DNA from: Flammeovirgaceae bacterium UBA5585
Lineage (GTDB): Bacteria > Bacteroidota > Bacteroidia > Cytophagales > Cyclobacteriaceae
Length of the DNA stretch: 64,000 nucleotides
Assembly (NCBI GenBank): GCA_002425185.1
Contig: DILT01000015.1
Location: 1 to 64,000 of the forward strand
Reading direction: 5' to 3'
This document shows positions 25,377-35,230 of this stretch, one piece after another. Position 1 is the first letter of the stretch. The number at the start of each line of letters is the position of its first letter. Both the position numbers and the translations under genes were made by a program. Below the pieces are notes generated by a model. It was not told where the DNA came from, ran no database searches, and saw nothing but the letters and a program-made list of their open reading frames with translations.

Positions 25377-26368
25377 TGCTACCTATTTCAGTTATACTGC
25401 CTTGTTATAATGCTGAAAATCTAATAGGGCATGCTATTCAAAGCATTCTGAGACAGACCATCGAAAACTGGGAGCTTATCGTAGTCGATGACGCCTCAAC
25501 GGACAACACAATTCGTGCTATCCGTTCCTTTCGGGATGAGCGAATTAAAGTCCTCTCACTTACCACGAATAGCGGCTATCCGGCTGCTATGAATGCGGGC
25601 ATTGCCAGTGCGCAGGGAAAGTACATTGCCCGCATGGATGCGGATGATGTGTGTTTGCCAGCTCGCCTGGAAGAACAGCTTAAGGCCATTGAATTACACC
25701 CGCAAGCAGCTTTTTGCGGGGTTAACCGCTACCGCATTACACCCGGCAACAAATTGTATTGCGACCGACACCTGCCGGATGAAAAATATCGACTTGAAAC
25801 CTGGGAAGAGTTGATGAGCAACCAGCGGTTGTTTACAGACCCCAGTGTATTGGTGGAACGGGAGCGTGTGCTGGCAGTGGGCGGCTACCGTACCTTTCAA
25901 CGCTCAGGCATGGATGTGGATCTATGGTTGCGCCTGATGGAACGCTATGGACCTTGTGTTACAATTACTACTCCGCTATTCGGTAAGCGATTGGAACCCG
26001 GATCCTTAATTTTTAAACCGGAAACCGCTTTGATAAATCAGGTTCCGCGTGTGTTGGCCAGGCAGCGCAAAGAGTCCGGCTCAGATGTTATTGAGCGCGG
26101 TGAAAAAATTAATCTGAATAGCTGGTTACAACAGGGCTTAGTAAAACCCGCATCTATTCATGATAAACGGTCGCTCTTTATCGGTACGGCAGTTGTTTGT
26201 ATTGCCTTATTGGATTGGAAAGGTTTTGGTATCTATTTCCGGTATGCCTGGAAAGTATCAGCCAGTTTCAAGGAAAGGATTATCATGCTTGTTCAGATAA
26301 TTGTTAAACTCGCTCAGCGCATTCGCCACAACCCCTACCAGCGCTTTAACAATTCTTATGCTGTATAA
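25376..26368 (+). CDS. Family 2 glycosyltransferase
   Basis: About 330 residues. I place the start at GTG 25376, overlapping the upstream TAG by one base; this gives the canonical opening LPISVILPCYNAENL. ATG 25346 is the main alternative (10 residues longer). LIVVDDASTDNT, YIARMDADDVCLPARL and GMDVDLWLRLMERYG are the donor, metal and acceptor motifs. The C-terminal 70 residues are basic and hydrophobic. It is coupled to the asparagine-synthase-like gene by an 11-base overlap. Confidence 0.87.
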   Translation: MLPISVILPCYNAENLIGHAIQSILRQTIENWELIVVDDASTDNTIRAIRSFRDERIKVLSLTTNSGYPAAMNAGIASAQGKYIARMDADDVCLPARLEEQLKAIELHPQAAFCGVNRYRITPGNKLYCDRHLPDEKYRLETWEELMSNQRLFTDPSVLVERERVLAVGGYRTFQRSGMDVDLWLRLMERYGPCVTITTPLFGKRLEPGSLIFKPETALINQVPRVLARQRKESGSDVIERGEKINLNSWLQQGLVKPASIHDKRSLFIGTAVVCIALLDWKGFGIYFRYAWKVSASFKERIIMLVQIIVKLAQRIRHNPYQRFNNSYAV

Positions 26369-27758
26369 GAATCAAACCGTGCGTTTACCCATTGTTCCCC
26401 CGGTAGTAAAATATTATACACAGCCGGGAGAAGAAAAACTCGATTACCCGGCTATTTGCTGTTTTGCGGCTTTAGGTTTTTTTCTGGATGACGACACCTA
26501 CTTCACAAATAAAAAAGCATTTCGCCCGGCTACTGAATACACCTTTAACGGCCGGGGTGAAGTGGAGTCAAAGAAAAGATACTTTCAGTGGCACTATACT
26601 CCGCGCACAATTTCATTTCAGCAGGCACTGGATGAATTTTCTAATTTGATCGAAAGCAGTGTTCAACAGGAAACAGCCGGAAAAGGAATAATCCTACCCA
26701 TTTCCGGTGGGTTAGACAGTCGCACGCTGGCCGCAACCGTTGCTAACCGGAGCGATGTGTTTAGTTACAGTTACCAGTTTGAAGACGGCATTCCTGAAAA
26801 TGATTACGGGGCTGCCATAGCGCAGGCAACAGGTTTTCACTTTCAGGGTTTTACCATCCCGAAAGGATATTTATGGAACGTAATTGATGCCTTGGCGAAG
26901 GTGAATGGATGTTATGCAGAGTTTTTGAATCCGAGACAAATGGCGGTATATGGGCAGTTAGTTAATAAAGGTGATATTTTTTTACTTGGGCATGGTGGCG
27001 ATTTGTTCTTTGATAGTATGGGTGTGGAGGATAACCTGACAGAAAAAGAGCAACATGAATACCTGATGAAGAAATTGATCAAACCTTCGGGTTGGCAATT
27101 GGCTGAAAGTTTATGGAAGGCGTGGAAGCTTCCAGGGAATTTCAAGGAATATGTTAGTGCCCGGATATTGGAACTGCTTCGCAGAATTGAAATTGATAAT
27201 GCGAATGCCCGCTTACGGGCTTTTAAAACGGAGTATTATGTGGCGCGATGGACAGCCGTGAATCTCGAACTTTTCCAGCAGCAGCTACCGGTTTGTGTTC
27301 CGTTTTTTCATGATGATATGTGCCGTTTTATTTGTAATGTTCCGGAGTCACATCTGGGTGGTCGCAAGCTGGAAATCGAATATTTGAAGCAGAAAAGTCC
27401 ATCACTCGCCAAAATCCCCTGGCAAAAAGTTTATCCGTGCGACCTATATAACTACTCAAAATTTGACTCATTGGAGATTAAAATTCAACGTGCATGGATA
27501 AAGGGAAAGCGTGAATTGGGAAAGTGCTTGTTGAATAGGCGAGCTGATGCAAGCAACTGGGAGTTGCAGTTCTTAGGTAAAGTGAATACCAACCAATTGA
27601 GCAGATACCTTATCGATCATTGGAATCCGGCATTCATCTCAAAAGAAATTTCAACTGACTACTTTTTTAAATTTCAACAGCAAGGAAAGGCCTATGTTCA
27701 TGCCGTTACAATGTTGTTGACCCTGGCACTTTTTGGGCAGAAATTTTATGAAGCTTGA
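26358..27758 (+). CDS. Asparagine-synthase-like protein lacking a glutaminase domain
   Basis: About 466 residues from ATG 26358. The AANH/PP-loop motif LPISGGLDSRTLAATVA is clear and LLGHGGDLFFDSMG matches the second ATP-site block of asparagine synthetase C-terminal domains. The N-terminus lacks the Cys2 glutaminase nucleophile; instead it holds a short divergent region (FAALGFFLDDDTYF) like a relic of that domain. It may use free ammonia or another amine to amidate a uronic acid or other acidic group in the glycan, or have a different ATP-dependent ligase role. Position among glycosyltransferases favours glycan modification; this is inference. Confidence 0.82.
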   Translation: MLYKNQTVRLPIVPPVVKYYTQPGEEKLDYPAICCFAALGFFLDDDTYFTNKKAFRPATEYTFNGRGEVESKKRYFQWHYTPRTISFQQALDEFSNLIESSVQQETAGKGIILPISGGLDSRTLAATVANRSDVFSYSYQFEDGIPENDYGAAIAQATGFHFQGFTIPKGYLWNVIDALAKVNGCYAEFLNPRQMAVYGQLVNKGDIFLLGHGGDLFFDSMGVEDNLTEKEQHEYLMKKLIKPSGWQLAESLWKAWKLPGNFKEYVSARILELLRRIEIDNANARLRAFKTEYYVARWTAVNLELFQQQLPVCVPFFHDDMCRFICNVPESHLGGRKLEIEYLKQKSPSLAKIPWQKVYPCDLYNYSKFDSLEIKIQRAWIKGKRELGKCLLNRRADASNWELQFLGKVNTNQLSRYLIDHWNPAFISKEISTDYFFKFQQQGKAYVHAVTMLLTLALFGQKFYEA

Positions 27759-27806
27759 GAGCTTGAGATTGGATTATGGTAAGTAGTTATCCTAAAGCTT
27801 GGTACA

Positions 27807-29135
27807 ATGGAGGGTAAAAAAGAATTTAAGTTTTTGCTTGCGTATGGAGTGCTTCTGGGTGGTTTAACCCTTGTGATTGCGCTATTACTTAATCCTGTAA
27901 TTCTGAGAACTTTCTCGACAGATGGAGATATTGATCCATCCAATATGGCTCGAATTTATGCTACACGAAAGCTCCTTTTTATTGGTGGCGGTTTATTGAC
28001 ACTGTTTTCACTTTTAACCATGAGATCCTTTTTGGGTCGGTTAAAAATCGCACCTGAAAAACCCATGTTGTTAATTACACTGGTGTGGTTAATAACCTTA
28101 ATCGAGTTGGGGCTTCGGCTCAATCCTCGCTACACCACCCAAGAGATATACAATTCCTCTCCTTCATATTTGCCCTCACCAGTTTCACAACATAGGTTGG
28201 ATCCTCACCAGGAAGCTATTTTATCCCGTAAGGGAAAAGATACGATCAGGATATTGGCAAATGGGTTTTCCACAAATCAATTTGATGTGAGGAAAAAGGA
28301 AGGAGATATCCGGATTTTTGTGCTGGGTGGTTCACATGTGTTTGACTTAAATGCAGCGAATGGTAACGATTGGCCATCGCTTGCACAAAAGGCGTTGCAC
28401 GCTGAAGGTTATCAGAACATCACGATAATAAATGCAGGAGTGCCCGGCTGGAGAACATTTGACATGATTGGCAGAGTAATGGCAGAACTGCATTACTACG
28501 ACCCTGACTATATTATTTTATGTGAAACCTATAATGATTTGAAATACTTTGCATGGGCAGCATCTACGGCAACACCGTTTCATAAACTTCCAAAATTGAT
28601 TGAACCTACCCATAGAAAAATCGGTTTCCCTGTACGGGTATTGGAAAAGTCACAACTTTATCTTTACGCCCGTGATGCTATTTTGAATTTCAAAAGCAGG
28701 CCACAGCTTCAGCAGGATCAGGATTATTTATATGACACCACATTGTCAGATCTGATAAGGCCGGAGGGGTTGGAACAATTTCGTATTAATGTTGATGTGT
28801 TTATTTCTGCTTGTTTGGCTGCTGGCGTAACACCGATTATCGCTACTGAGCCTCGTCTGCTAACATCAGAAAATATTAAGGACATAAGTGAATCGGGAAA
28901 CTTCACAACATCAACCGGATTAACACTGCCGGCATTATTGCAGGCCACATTAAAATGCGATTCTATTCTTGCTTTTGAAGCATCCAGATTTAAGGTGCCC
29001 TTCTTTGATTTAGCATCAACTTGTTCTGGACAGGAAGGAGCCTTTAGAGATATTATTCATTACACGAAAGGAGGAGGGGAATGTGCGGGTAATAAATTAA
29101 AGGTTGAGCTAAAAGCTTTATTAAATCTACAGTAA
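27807..29135 (+). CDS. Membrane-anchored SGNH/GDSL-type hydrolase or acyltransferase
   Basis: A 442-residue protein. The first 110 residues contain three hydrophobic segments (about 8-28, 52-70, 88-104). The C-terminal domain begins near 165 with IRIFVLGGSHVFDLN (block I, nucleophile serine), then NAGVPGWRTFDM (block II glycine), ILCETYNDLKYFAW (block III-like asparagine) and DIIHYTKGGGECAGNKL (block V with Asp and His). It could add or remove O-acetyl or other acyl groups on the glycan. Its start lies 48 bases after the previous stop. Confidence 0.75.
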   Translation: MEGKKEFKFLLAYGVLLGGLTLVIALLLNPVILRTFSTDGDIDPSNMARIYATRKLLFIGGGLLTLFSLLTMRSFLGRLKIAPEKPMLLITLVWLITLIELGLRLNPRYTTQEIYNSSPSYLPSPVSQHRLDPHQEAILSRKGKDTIRILANGFSTNQFDVRKKEGDIRIFVLGGSHVFDLNAANGNDWPSLAQKALHAEGYQNITIINAGVPGWRTFDMIGRVMAELHYYDPDYIILCETYNDLKYFAWAASTATPFHKLPKLIEPTHRKIGFPVRVLEKSQLYLYARDAILNFKSRPQLQQDQDYLYDTTLSDLIRPEGLEQFRINVDVFISACLAAGVTPIIATEPRLLTSENIKDISESGNFTTSTGLTLPALLQATLKCDSILAFEASRFKVPFFDLASTCSGQEGAFRDIIHYTKGGGECAGNKLKVELKALLNLQ

Positions 29136-29228
29136 TGTGTGAGCCTGAAGTTCTAAAATCAGTCGTAATGTTTAAAGGTCGATTGAATCGTGTAGGACAT
29201 TTTAGTTTCTTCCGCTAAATAATCTGTT

Positions 29229-30416
29229 TTGAGAAAGACAAATCACTTTGTTCGTGTGGCAGTGGTGTTGTCATCTGTTCCGGCATATTCCGAAACATTC
29301 TTTACGTCCAAAATAAATGGCCTGTCCAAACTTGGTTACCGCATTGTCGTTTTTGCCCGGGGGAACAAAAAGTCTGATTTAAATTGTGCTGTTGTTCAAC
29401 CCTATCCTGTTTATGAGAGCAGTCTTCTTAGACTGTTATCGATGTGTTTTGTACTTCCACTTGTGTTCGTTAGGGCTCCGCTGGCCAGTTTGCGGTTATG
29501 GCAGTTGGAAAAGAAGGACGGGTTAAGCCTAAGGAGTATTTTTAAAAGTCTTTACTTGAATTCTCATATTCTTCCCTACAAACTCAATTGGCTTCACTTT
29601 GGATTTTCGGCAGTGGGTATCGGTCGGGAGAATGTTGCCAGGGCTATTGGAGCCAACTTAGCGGTTAGCTTTCGGGGTTATGACATTAACGTTTATCCGC
29701 TTAAACATAAAGGATGTTATGATAGGTTGTGGACAAAAGTTGATAAAGTACATGCCATATCTCACTATTTGGTAAATCAAGCCCGTACGTTAGGCCTCGC
29801 GGATTCTACACCTTTCCATATCATTACTCCTGCAGTAAGCGATTACTTACCTGTTAAAACTGACTTTCAATTTAAAAAGCCTTTACAAGTAATAACGGTA
29901 GCACGTCTTACATGGATAAAGGGGTTGTCAATTGCTTTGCAGGCAGTCGCACAGCTTATAAAAATGGGGGTTCAAATTCATTACACCATCATTGGCGATG
30001 GGTCTGACCGCGAATATTTGCTCCATGAAATTCGCGCGATGGAATTGACTGACCACGTTACCTTAGCCGGAAAGCTGCCACATGCCGACACCCTAAACCA
30101 GATGCAGCAATCAGATATTTATTTGCAACCCAGTTTGAATGAGGGTTTCTGCAACGCTGTATTGGAAGCCCAGGCAATGGGTTGTCTGTGTATCGCCAGT
30201 CGGGTAGGTGGACTTCCGGAAAATATAGAACACGGTGTAACCGGTTGGCTTTTTGAGCCACGTAGCCCTGGAGCTTGTGCGGAAGCGCTACTGAAACTCC
30301 TGGATGTTTCCATGGAAGAGCGAATTATTATTGCTTCACAGGCCCGCCAACGCGTTGCATTGCACTTTCAAATGGATAACCACTTGTTGCAATGGAGGTC
30401 TTTTTATGAATCCTGA
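29229..30416 (+). CDS. Family 4 glycosyltransferase
   Basis: A 395-residue GT-B enzyme from TTG 29229. VAVVLSSVPAYSETFFTSKI is the opening seen in a GT4 subgroup. AVSFRGYDINVYP, VITVARLTWIKGLSIALQAV and the nucleotide-sugar block YLQPSLNEGFCNAVLEAQAMG (E-x7-E) are present. A 93-base gap without a visible promoter separates it from the SGNH gene. Confidence 0.9.
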   Translation: MRKTNHFVRVAVVLSSVPAYSETFFTSKINGLSKLGYRIVVFARGNKKSDLNCAVVQPYPVYESSLLRLLSMCFVLPLVFVRAPLASLRLWQLEKKDGLSLRSIFKSLYLNSHILPYKLNWLHFGFSAVGIGRENVARAIGANLAVSFRGYDINVYPLKHKGCYDRLWTKVDKVHAISHYLVNQARTLGLADSTPFHIITPAVSDYLPVKTDFQFKKPLQVITVARLTWIKGLSIALQAVAQLIKMGVQIHYTIIGDGSDREYLLHEIRAMELTDHVTLAGKLPHADTLNQMQQSDIYLQPSLNEGFCNAVLEAQAMGCLCIASRVGGLPENIEHGVTGWLFEPRSPGACAEALLKLLDVSMEERIIIASQARQRVALHFQMDNHLLQWRSFYES

Positions 30417-30434
30417 AATTAACCTACCGATATT

Positions 30435-31262
30435 TTGAAGAAAGTTTTTAAAGAATTTACCAAAAGCTTACTCCGCAAACTAGGGCTGTTGCGATGGATT
30501 AGAAAAGTACTGTACAGCAGAAGCAAAAATAATTTTGTAGCTGCTTTTCAAGGGGTATCGCAGTATGAATACAAAATCCGAAACCGAATAGTAAAATTCT
30601 CAGTGGAAGACCCGTATTCTGCATCTTTTGTGGGGTACTACCTGAACAATAAGGTGTACGAGCCGGAAGCAGTTGAGTTACTGGCACAACAACTCACTCC
30701 GCATGATGTGTTTGTGGATGTAGGGGCAAATATCGGCTATTTTACGGTGGTGCTGGGAGTTTGCATGCCGGGTATTAAACTAGTGGCCTTTGAAATGGGG
30801 CATGAAAATTTTCGGATACTGGAGAGGAATATTGAATTGAATGGCCTTACAGATGTGCAGACTTTTGAAGGTGCGGTTTCTGACCGTTCCGGCACGTTGT
30901 TTCATCAGGATTCTGCCGTAGGGAATGCAGTATTGAAAATAATGGAAGAGAATATGGGTAATAATCCTGACGTAGTAAGCGTAAAATCTGTCTCGCTCGA
31001 TGATTTCTTTGCTGCAAAAACTGAAAAACCAACTTTTATAAAGATTGATGTAGAAGGTGCTGAGATGAAAGTATTGCAGGGTATGAGCGGGTTGCTAAAA
31101 AACAATAGTCTGAAATTGTTGATTGAAATTCACCCGAAAGACTTACTTGAATTTGGTTCCAGCCGCGCGGAAGTATTGGACTATCTTGCAGGGTTTTCCT
31201 TCACCATCCAGCCGGTACCGAATAACGATCGTAAAAATGAATTGGTGTTTGCATGGAAGTAG
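30435..31262 (+). CDS. FkbM family SAM-dependent methyltransferase
   Basis: A 275-residue protein from TTG 30435. The FkbM block reads VFVDVGANIGYFTVVLG, LVAFEMGHENFRILERNIELNG, and later the family hallmark FIKIDVEGAEMKVLQGM. FkbM enzymes in polysaccharide loci usually O-methylate sugar hydroxyls. The first 45 residues are basic. Its stop overlaps the next ATG by 10 bases. Confidence 0.9.
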   Translation: MKKVFKEFTKSLLRKLGLLRWIRKVLYSRSKNNFVAAFQGVSQYEYKIRNRIVKFSVEDPYSASFVGYYLNNKVYEPEAVELLAQQLTPHDVFVDVGANIGYFTVVLGVCMPGIKLVAFEMGHENFRILERNIELNGLTDVQTFEGAVSDRSGTLFHQDSAVGNAVLKIMEENMGNNPDVVSVKSVSLDDFFAAKTEKPTFIKIDVEGAEMKVLQGMSGLLKNNSLKLLIEIHPKDLLEFGSSRAEVLDYLAGFSFTIQPVPNNDRKNELVFAWK

Positions 31263-32125
31263 TTCAGAAATCATGGGGATATATCTACATCGCTATTGGT
31301 GAAATGTTCCGGCATGAAGCGGAACAATCCTGTCGCTCGCTGAAGCGATTCACAAATTATCCGGTAGCGCTGATAACCGATGACGAGAACTATAAGCCCG
31401 TTTATTTTGATACCGTTATCCAAGCGAATGACCTTGGCCGGAGTTTTGAAGTAAAAATTACCGGTATGATGCGCTCGCCCTTTCAGCGCACAGTTTTTTT
31501 AGATACGGATACTTTCGTATGTGCCGGCATTGATTCTGTTTTTGAATTTCTTGATTATTTTGATTTTGCCATGACCCTTGATATGCACGGGCATAGCACT
31601 TCGTTTTGGCGGCAATACCAGCCAGATTATCATTTAAAATTGAAAGATGCCCTGCATGAATTCAACACCGGGGTTGTCGGGTTTGTCCGAAATAAAGATG
31701 TAAATGAGTTTTTTGAAACCTGGCTTCAAACCCATCGTGAACTCGGAATGTATGCCGATATGCCCACCTTTCGTGAAGCCTTTTTGAAAAGGCCGGTAAG
31801 CGTTGGCATACTGCCTCACGAATACAACTTTACCGGTATTAAAAGCATGGTGATGGCCTACACTACTGTGCGGGTTATACACGACAGGCTTGGGGAGAAG
31901 TGGAACAACTTACGCCCACACATGGCTGATTTTGAATATATGGAAAAACTGGCCAGACGGATTAATCGTAAGACCTATAAACGTTTGATTATCCCTTACG
32001 TTGGTGTTATTCCTTTTACCTGGAGTCCTTTTAATTTGAAGCGTAAGATTAAGTCGATGCTCGGTATTAAGGCAAGGAAAAAGCGCGAGTCATTTTTTGT
32101 AAAAATTGAGCGGAATGCAGAATGA
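31253..32125 (+). CDS. Nucleotide-diphospho-sugar transferase (GT8-like)
   Basis: A 290-residue protein with a GT-A arrangement: an N-terminal beta strand (GYIYIAIGEMFRHEAEQ), YPVALITDDENY, then PFQRTVFLDTDTFVCAGI, whose DTDTF is the D-x-D metal motif, and EFNTGVVGFVRN, which is the N-T-G motif of glycogenin-like GT8 enzymes. Sugar donor unknown. It overlaps the next ATG by 4 bases (ATGA). Confidence 0.75.
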   Translation: MEVVQKSWGYIYIAIGEMFRHEAEQSCRSLKRFTNYPVALITDDENYKPVYFDTVIQANDLGRSFEVKITGMMRSPFQRTVFLDTDTFVCAGIDSVFEFLDYFDFAMTLDMHGHSTSFWRQYQPDYHLKLKDALHEFNTGVVGFVRNKDVNEFFETWLQTHRELGMYADMPTFREAFLKRPVSVGILPHEYNFTGIKSMVMAYTTVRVIHDRLGEKWNNLRPHMADFEYMEKLARRINRKTYKRLIIPYVGVIPFTWSPFNLKRKIKSMLGIKARKKRESFFVKIERNAE

Positions 32126-33714
32126 TAATTGATCTTGTAGTTGATGCGTCCTGGCAAGGCGAGTGGACGTTGGGTCGGGTTTATAAAAGTGATTTTACGA
32201 TTACTGCATTACAGCAGGCGGTAAGCGAAATTCTTGGGCAATCAACCGAAGGATACCTATACTTTTATAAGGGAACTGTATTACCGAAAGGGATCGGTAA
32301 TATTCGGAAATATGCAGAAAAACCTAACCGGATTTATACAGGCCACACCGTGGCCTTTCCTGGTTTGATAAATTACCCGGTTCCATTGTCCTTTTTTAAC
32401 TTCAAGCCTTTTGATAGAACAAAGGAATTTTCAACCTGGTTGGTCTCCCTGGAAAATTGCCTGATTGATAAATCCCTGTTAAAAACTCATTTTCTGGATA
32501 CGCGATTTGATTCGTTAGCCGGGGCAGGCGCCTGGTGGACATTCCAGCAGTTGTTTTCGGGTGCTGTCATTCGCTACACGCCACTATTAAAGTATCAGCA
32601 GGAAATTCAGCCTATCCCGGTGAACGATCAAATGCGTATGATTCTTTACTTTATGGGATTAAAATGGGGATTATGGACTTGCTTCCGCCTGATCATGACC
32701 GGTAAGTTGTTCACAGCGATTAGTAGTATCCTTGCCCTTATAGAAATCAATTCGCAACAACCCTTGCCGGTAAACGCAATCGATTATAAAGGTTGGCGCC
32801 AGGCGGCCTTACCGCCCAATCCGAAGGTGTCTGTTCTTATTCCAACCGTTGACCGTTATCCATATTTGTTCAGGATGTTGGAGCAGCTAAAGTGGCAGAC
32901 TGTTAAGCCATTTGAAATACTGGTGATTGACCAAACACAGGAGGAATCAAGAAGGGTTATTGCCCTGGACGGATTGCCGCTACGGGTGTTCACCATGCCT
33001 GACGCTGGCCAGTGCCGGTCGCGCAATTTGGGTTTGCAACACACTACGGGCGACTACATTCTTTTTTTGGATGACGATGATGAAGTTTATCCCGAATTAA
33101 TAGAAGACCACTTGCGAAATATGGCCTATTTCAATGCTGATATTTCGTGCGGGCTATGCCAGGAGCCGGGGCAGGGGGAGTTGCCAAAACATTTTCGCAT
33201 GATACGCATGGCGGATATTTTTTCCACTAACAACGGAATGGTAAAGCACAAAATACTGGAACAAACCGGGCGCTTTGATATGGTATATGACCGCGGTCAA
33301 AAGGCTGATGGCGATCTTGGAGCCCGCTTGTATCGCTCGGGCGCATTACTGGTGATGAACCCTGAAATAAAAGTGATCCATCATCGCGCGCCCAGTGGGG
33401 GCTTGCGAAAGCATAATGTACGAAAGGTAACCTATGCCAGTAGCCGCAACACGGTTACCGATTTCCGGTTGCCCCATGTAACGGAACTCTACTTTAATCT
33501 GAAAAATCTGGATGCGGTACAGCAGCGCGAATACCGTTGGCACAGTATTGTGGGAACCTTTAGCGTTCGTGGAAATGTGCTTAAAAAGTTAGTAAAAGCA
33601 GTGTGGGCGCTGGTGTGTTTACCGGGTAACCTGTTGGAGCTACGAAGCCGTTCCCACAGGGCCTCCCGTATCTTTACGGAGACATCCACAACACAAGTAC
33701 CGGTAACTTCCTGA
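32122..33714 (+). CDS. Two-part protein: uncharacterised N-terminal domain plus family 2 glycosyltransferase
   Basis: A 530-residue protein. Residues about 235-470 are a clear GT2 domain (PKVSVLIPTVDRYPYLFRML, ILVIDQTQEES, YILFLDDDDEVYPELI with the DDDD metal motif, YDRGQKADGDLGARLYR). Residues 1-230 are a separate domain opening with IDLVVDASWQGEWTLGRVY; YLYFYKGTVLPKGIGN and TGHTVAFPGLINYP resemble part of a second, degenerate transferase fold, but no D-x-D is obvious. The domain is unnamed to me. Confidence 0.8.
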   Translation: MIIDLVVDASWQGEWTLGRVYKSDFTITALQQAVSEILGQSTEGYLYFYKGTVLPKGIGNIRKYAEKPNRIYTGHTVAFPGLINYPVPLSFFNFKPFDRTKEFSTWLVSLENCLIDKSLLKTHFLDTRFDSLAGAGAWWTFQQLFSGAVIRYTPLLKYQQEIQPIPVNDQMRMILYFMGLKWGLWTCFRLIMTGKLFTAISSILALIEINSQQPLPVNAIDYKGWRQAALPPNPKVSVLIPTVDRYPYLFRMLEQLKWQTVKPFEILVIDQTQEESRRVIALDGLPLRVFTMPDAGQCRSRNLGLQHTTGDYILFLDDDDEVYPELIEDHLRNMAYFNADISCGLCQEPGQGELPKHFRMIRMADIFSTNNGMVKHKILEQTGRFDMVYDRGQKADGDLGARLYRSGALLVMNPEIKVIHHRAPSGGLRKHNVRKVTYASSRNTVTDFRLPHVTELYFNLKNLDAVQQREYRWHSIVGTFSVRGNVLKKLVKAVWALVCLPGNLLELRSRSHRASRIFTETSTTQVPVTS

Positions 33715-33722
33715 TTCTAGTT

Positions 33723-34802
33723 ATGCGGATATTGCATGTGATCAGTAACCTGGAAGTAGGCGGAGCCGAGAAAATGGTGGTCACCATTGCCAATGCATCC
33801 GTTCAAGCGGGGCATACGGTGGGTGTATGTTTGCTGGTAAACAGGGGGCCATTGGCCACGCAATTGGATAGCCGGGTTCAGGTGTATGAATTGAATCGCC
33901 AATGGCGATTCGATTGGAGGGCGCTAAAAACGTTTGCGACATGGGCCAGGCAGTATGATCTGCTTCATGTACACCTGAAACATAATGTAAAATACGTGTA
34001 TGTGGTAAACCTTCTTTTTGGCATTCCCGTGCCGGTGTTGTTGCACGATCACTCAGCCGAAGTGCTGGTGGATGGCGTGCCCAAAACCAGGCTTCCGTTT
34101 TTTGTACTTAGCTGGTTGCGCAGCCAGCATTATTTAGCAGTGAGTGAGGAACTGATGCAGTGGGCCGTTCAAAATTTCAGACTTGACCCAAACCGTGCCA
34201 GTTGGCTCGGCAATGCCATTGCGTGCAAACCAACGGCTGACGTAAAGCCGAATGAGCAATCCGACATGATCAAACTGTTGCTGGTTAGTAATTTCAGGCG
34301 TATCAAAAATATTGAGTTTGCGGTGGCGCTTGTTGCTGAAATGATCAAGCGAAACATACCAGTAACATTGGATATTGTGGGTAAGCCTCTGGATAAAGCG
34401 TATTATGCTGAGATTAAAAATGCAATTCAGGCAGGTGGTCTTTCAAATAACATTAATATCCTTGAGGATGTATCGGATGTTAGCGGAATCATTCCGGCCT
34501 ATACTCTGGGTATACATTGTTCAAAGGCCGAAACAGGGCCCTTGGTTTTATTAGAGTTTATGTGTGGTGGGTTGCCTTTTGTTGCTGCAAACAGTGGAGG
34601 AATATCCAGGGATTTAATTGTATACCTTCCGAAACTCATAATTTCAGATTTTTCCATTCAGGAATGGATTCATCGAATGCTTCAGCTTAAATCGGATTTG
34701 AAGAATTTCAAAGCACATATTGTCACTTTGTTTGACGAGTTGTATTCAATCAATAGATATCAGGATAAAATTTTTCGTCTCTACTATTCCATAATTGATT
34801 GA
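33723..34802 (+). CDS. Family 4 glycosyltransferase
   Basis: A 359-residue GT-B enzyme: MRILHVISNLEVGGAEKMVV is the standard GT4 opening with the GGAE motif, YDLLHVHLKHNVKYVYVVN follows, then LLVSNFRRIKNIEFAVALVAE and a divergent C-terminal nucleotide-sugar site (GIHCSKAETGPLVLLEFMCGG). Donor and linkage unknown. The stop overlaps the next start as TGATG. Confidence 0.88.
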   Translation: MRILHVISNLEVGGAEKMVVTIANASVQAGHTVGVCLLVNRGPLATQLDSRVQVYELNRQWRFDWRALKTFATWARQYDLLHVHLKHNVKYVYVVNLLFGIPVPVLLHDHSAEVLVDGVPKTRLPFFVLSWLRSQHYLAVSEELMQWAVQNFRLDPNRASWLGNAIACKPTADVKPNEQSDMIKLLLVSNFRRIKNIEFAVALVAEMIKRNIPVTLDIVGKPLDKAYYAEIKNAIQAGGLSNNINILEDVSDVSGIIPAYTLGIHCSKAETGPLVLLEFMCGGLPFVAANSGGISRDLIVYLPKLIISDFSIQEWIHRMLQLKSDLKNFKAHIVTLFDELYSINRYQDKIFRLYYSIID

Positions 34803-35230
34803 TGCGTTTTAATATTCATCCTATGTCTAAGGAAATGCTCCAAAATAATATAGGGCAGTTTCTAGAGGTTGACCGGGTGATTGGCCGTGACTTTTGGGCG
34901 ATCGATAATTTTTTAATTGAATTACCAAGAAAGTGGCAATTGTCTTTTGTAGCATTTGATGATGATTTACTAGTTGGTTTTCTCGTGGCATCAGAAAAGA
35001 ATGCATCTATTCACATTCATCGACTTGCAGTGAGAAGAGAGTGGCAATCTAAAGGAATAGGAGAGGCCTTGGTAAGGGGTCTTATTGAATGCATGCGCCA
35101 TGAACGTCTTCCAATCACCCTTAAGGTTGATACATTAAATTCTCGGGCGGTCTCGTTTTACGCTCGACTAGGATTCTCGGTAGTGCAGAAAGAAAACGAT
35201 AGAATTGAAATGAAACGATTAAGTCAATGA
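34802..35230 (+). CDS. GNAT family N-acetyltransferase
   Basis: A 142-residue protein from ATG 34802 (a TTG three bases upstream is also possible). The acetyl-CoA-binding motif A reads IHRLAVRREWQSKGIGEALV (R-x-x-x-G-I-G), and the end has VDTLNSRAVSFYARLGFSVV, the usual C-terminal GNAT block. It is locked between a glycosyltransferase and a PIG-L deacetylase by 1- and 4-base overlaps, so it probably acylates an amino sugar intermediate of the same pathway. The composition is noticeably AT-rich. Confidence 0.85.
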   Translation: MRFNIHPMSKEMLQNNIGQFLEVDRVIGRDFWAIDNFLIELPRKWQLSFVAFDDDLLVGFLVASEKNASIHIHRLAVRREWQSKGIGEALVRGLIECMRHERLPITLKVDTLNSRAVSFYARLGFSVVQKENDRIEMKRLSQ

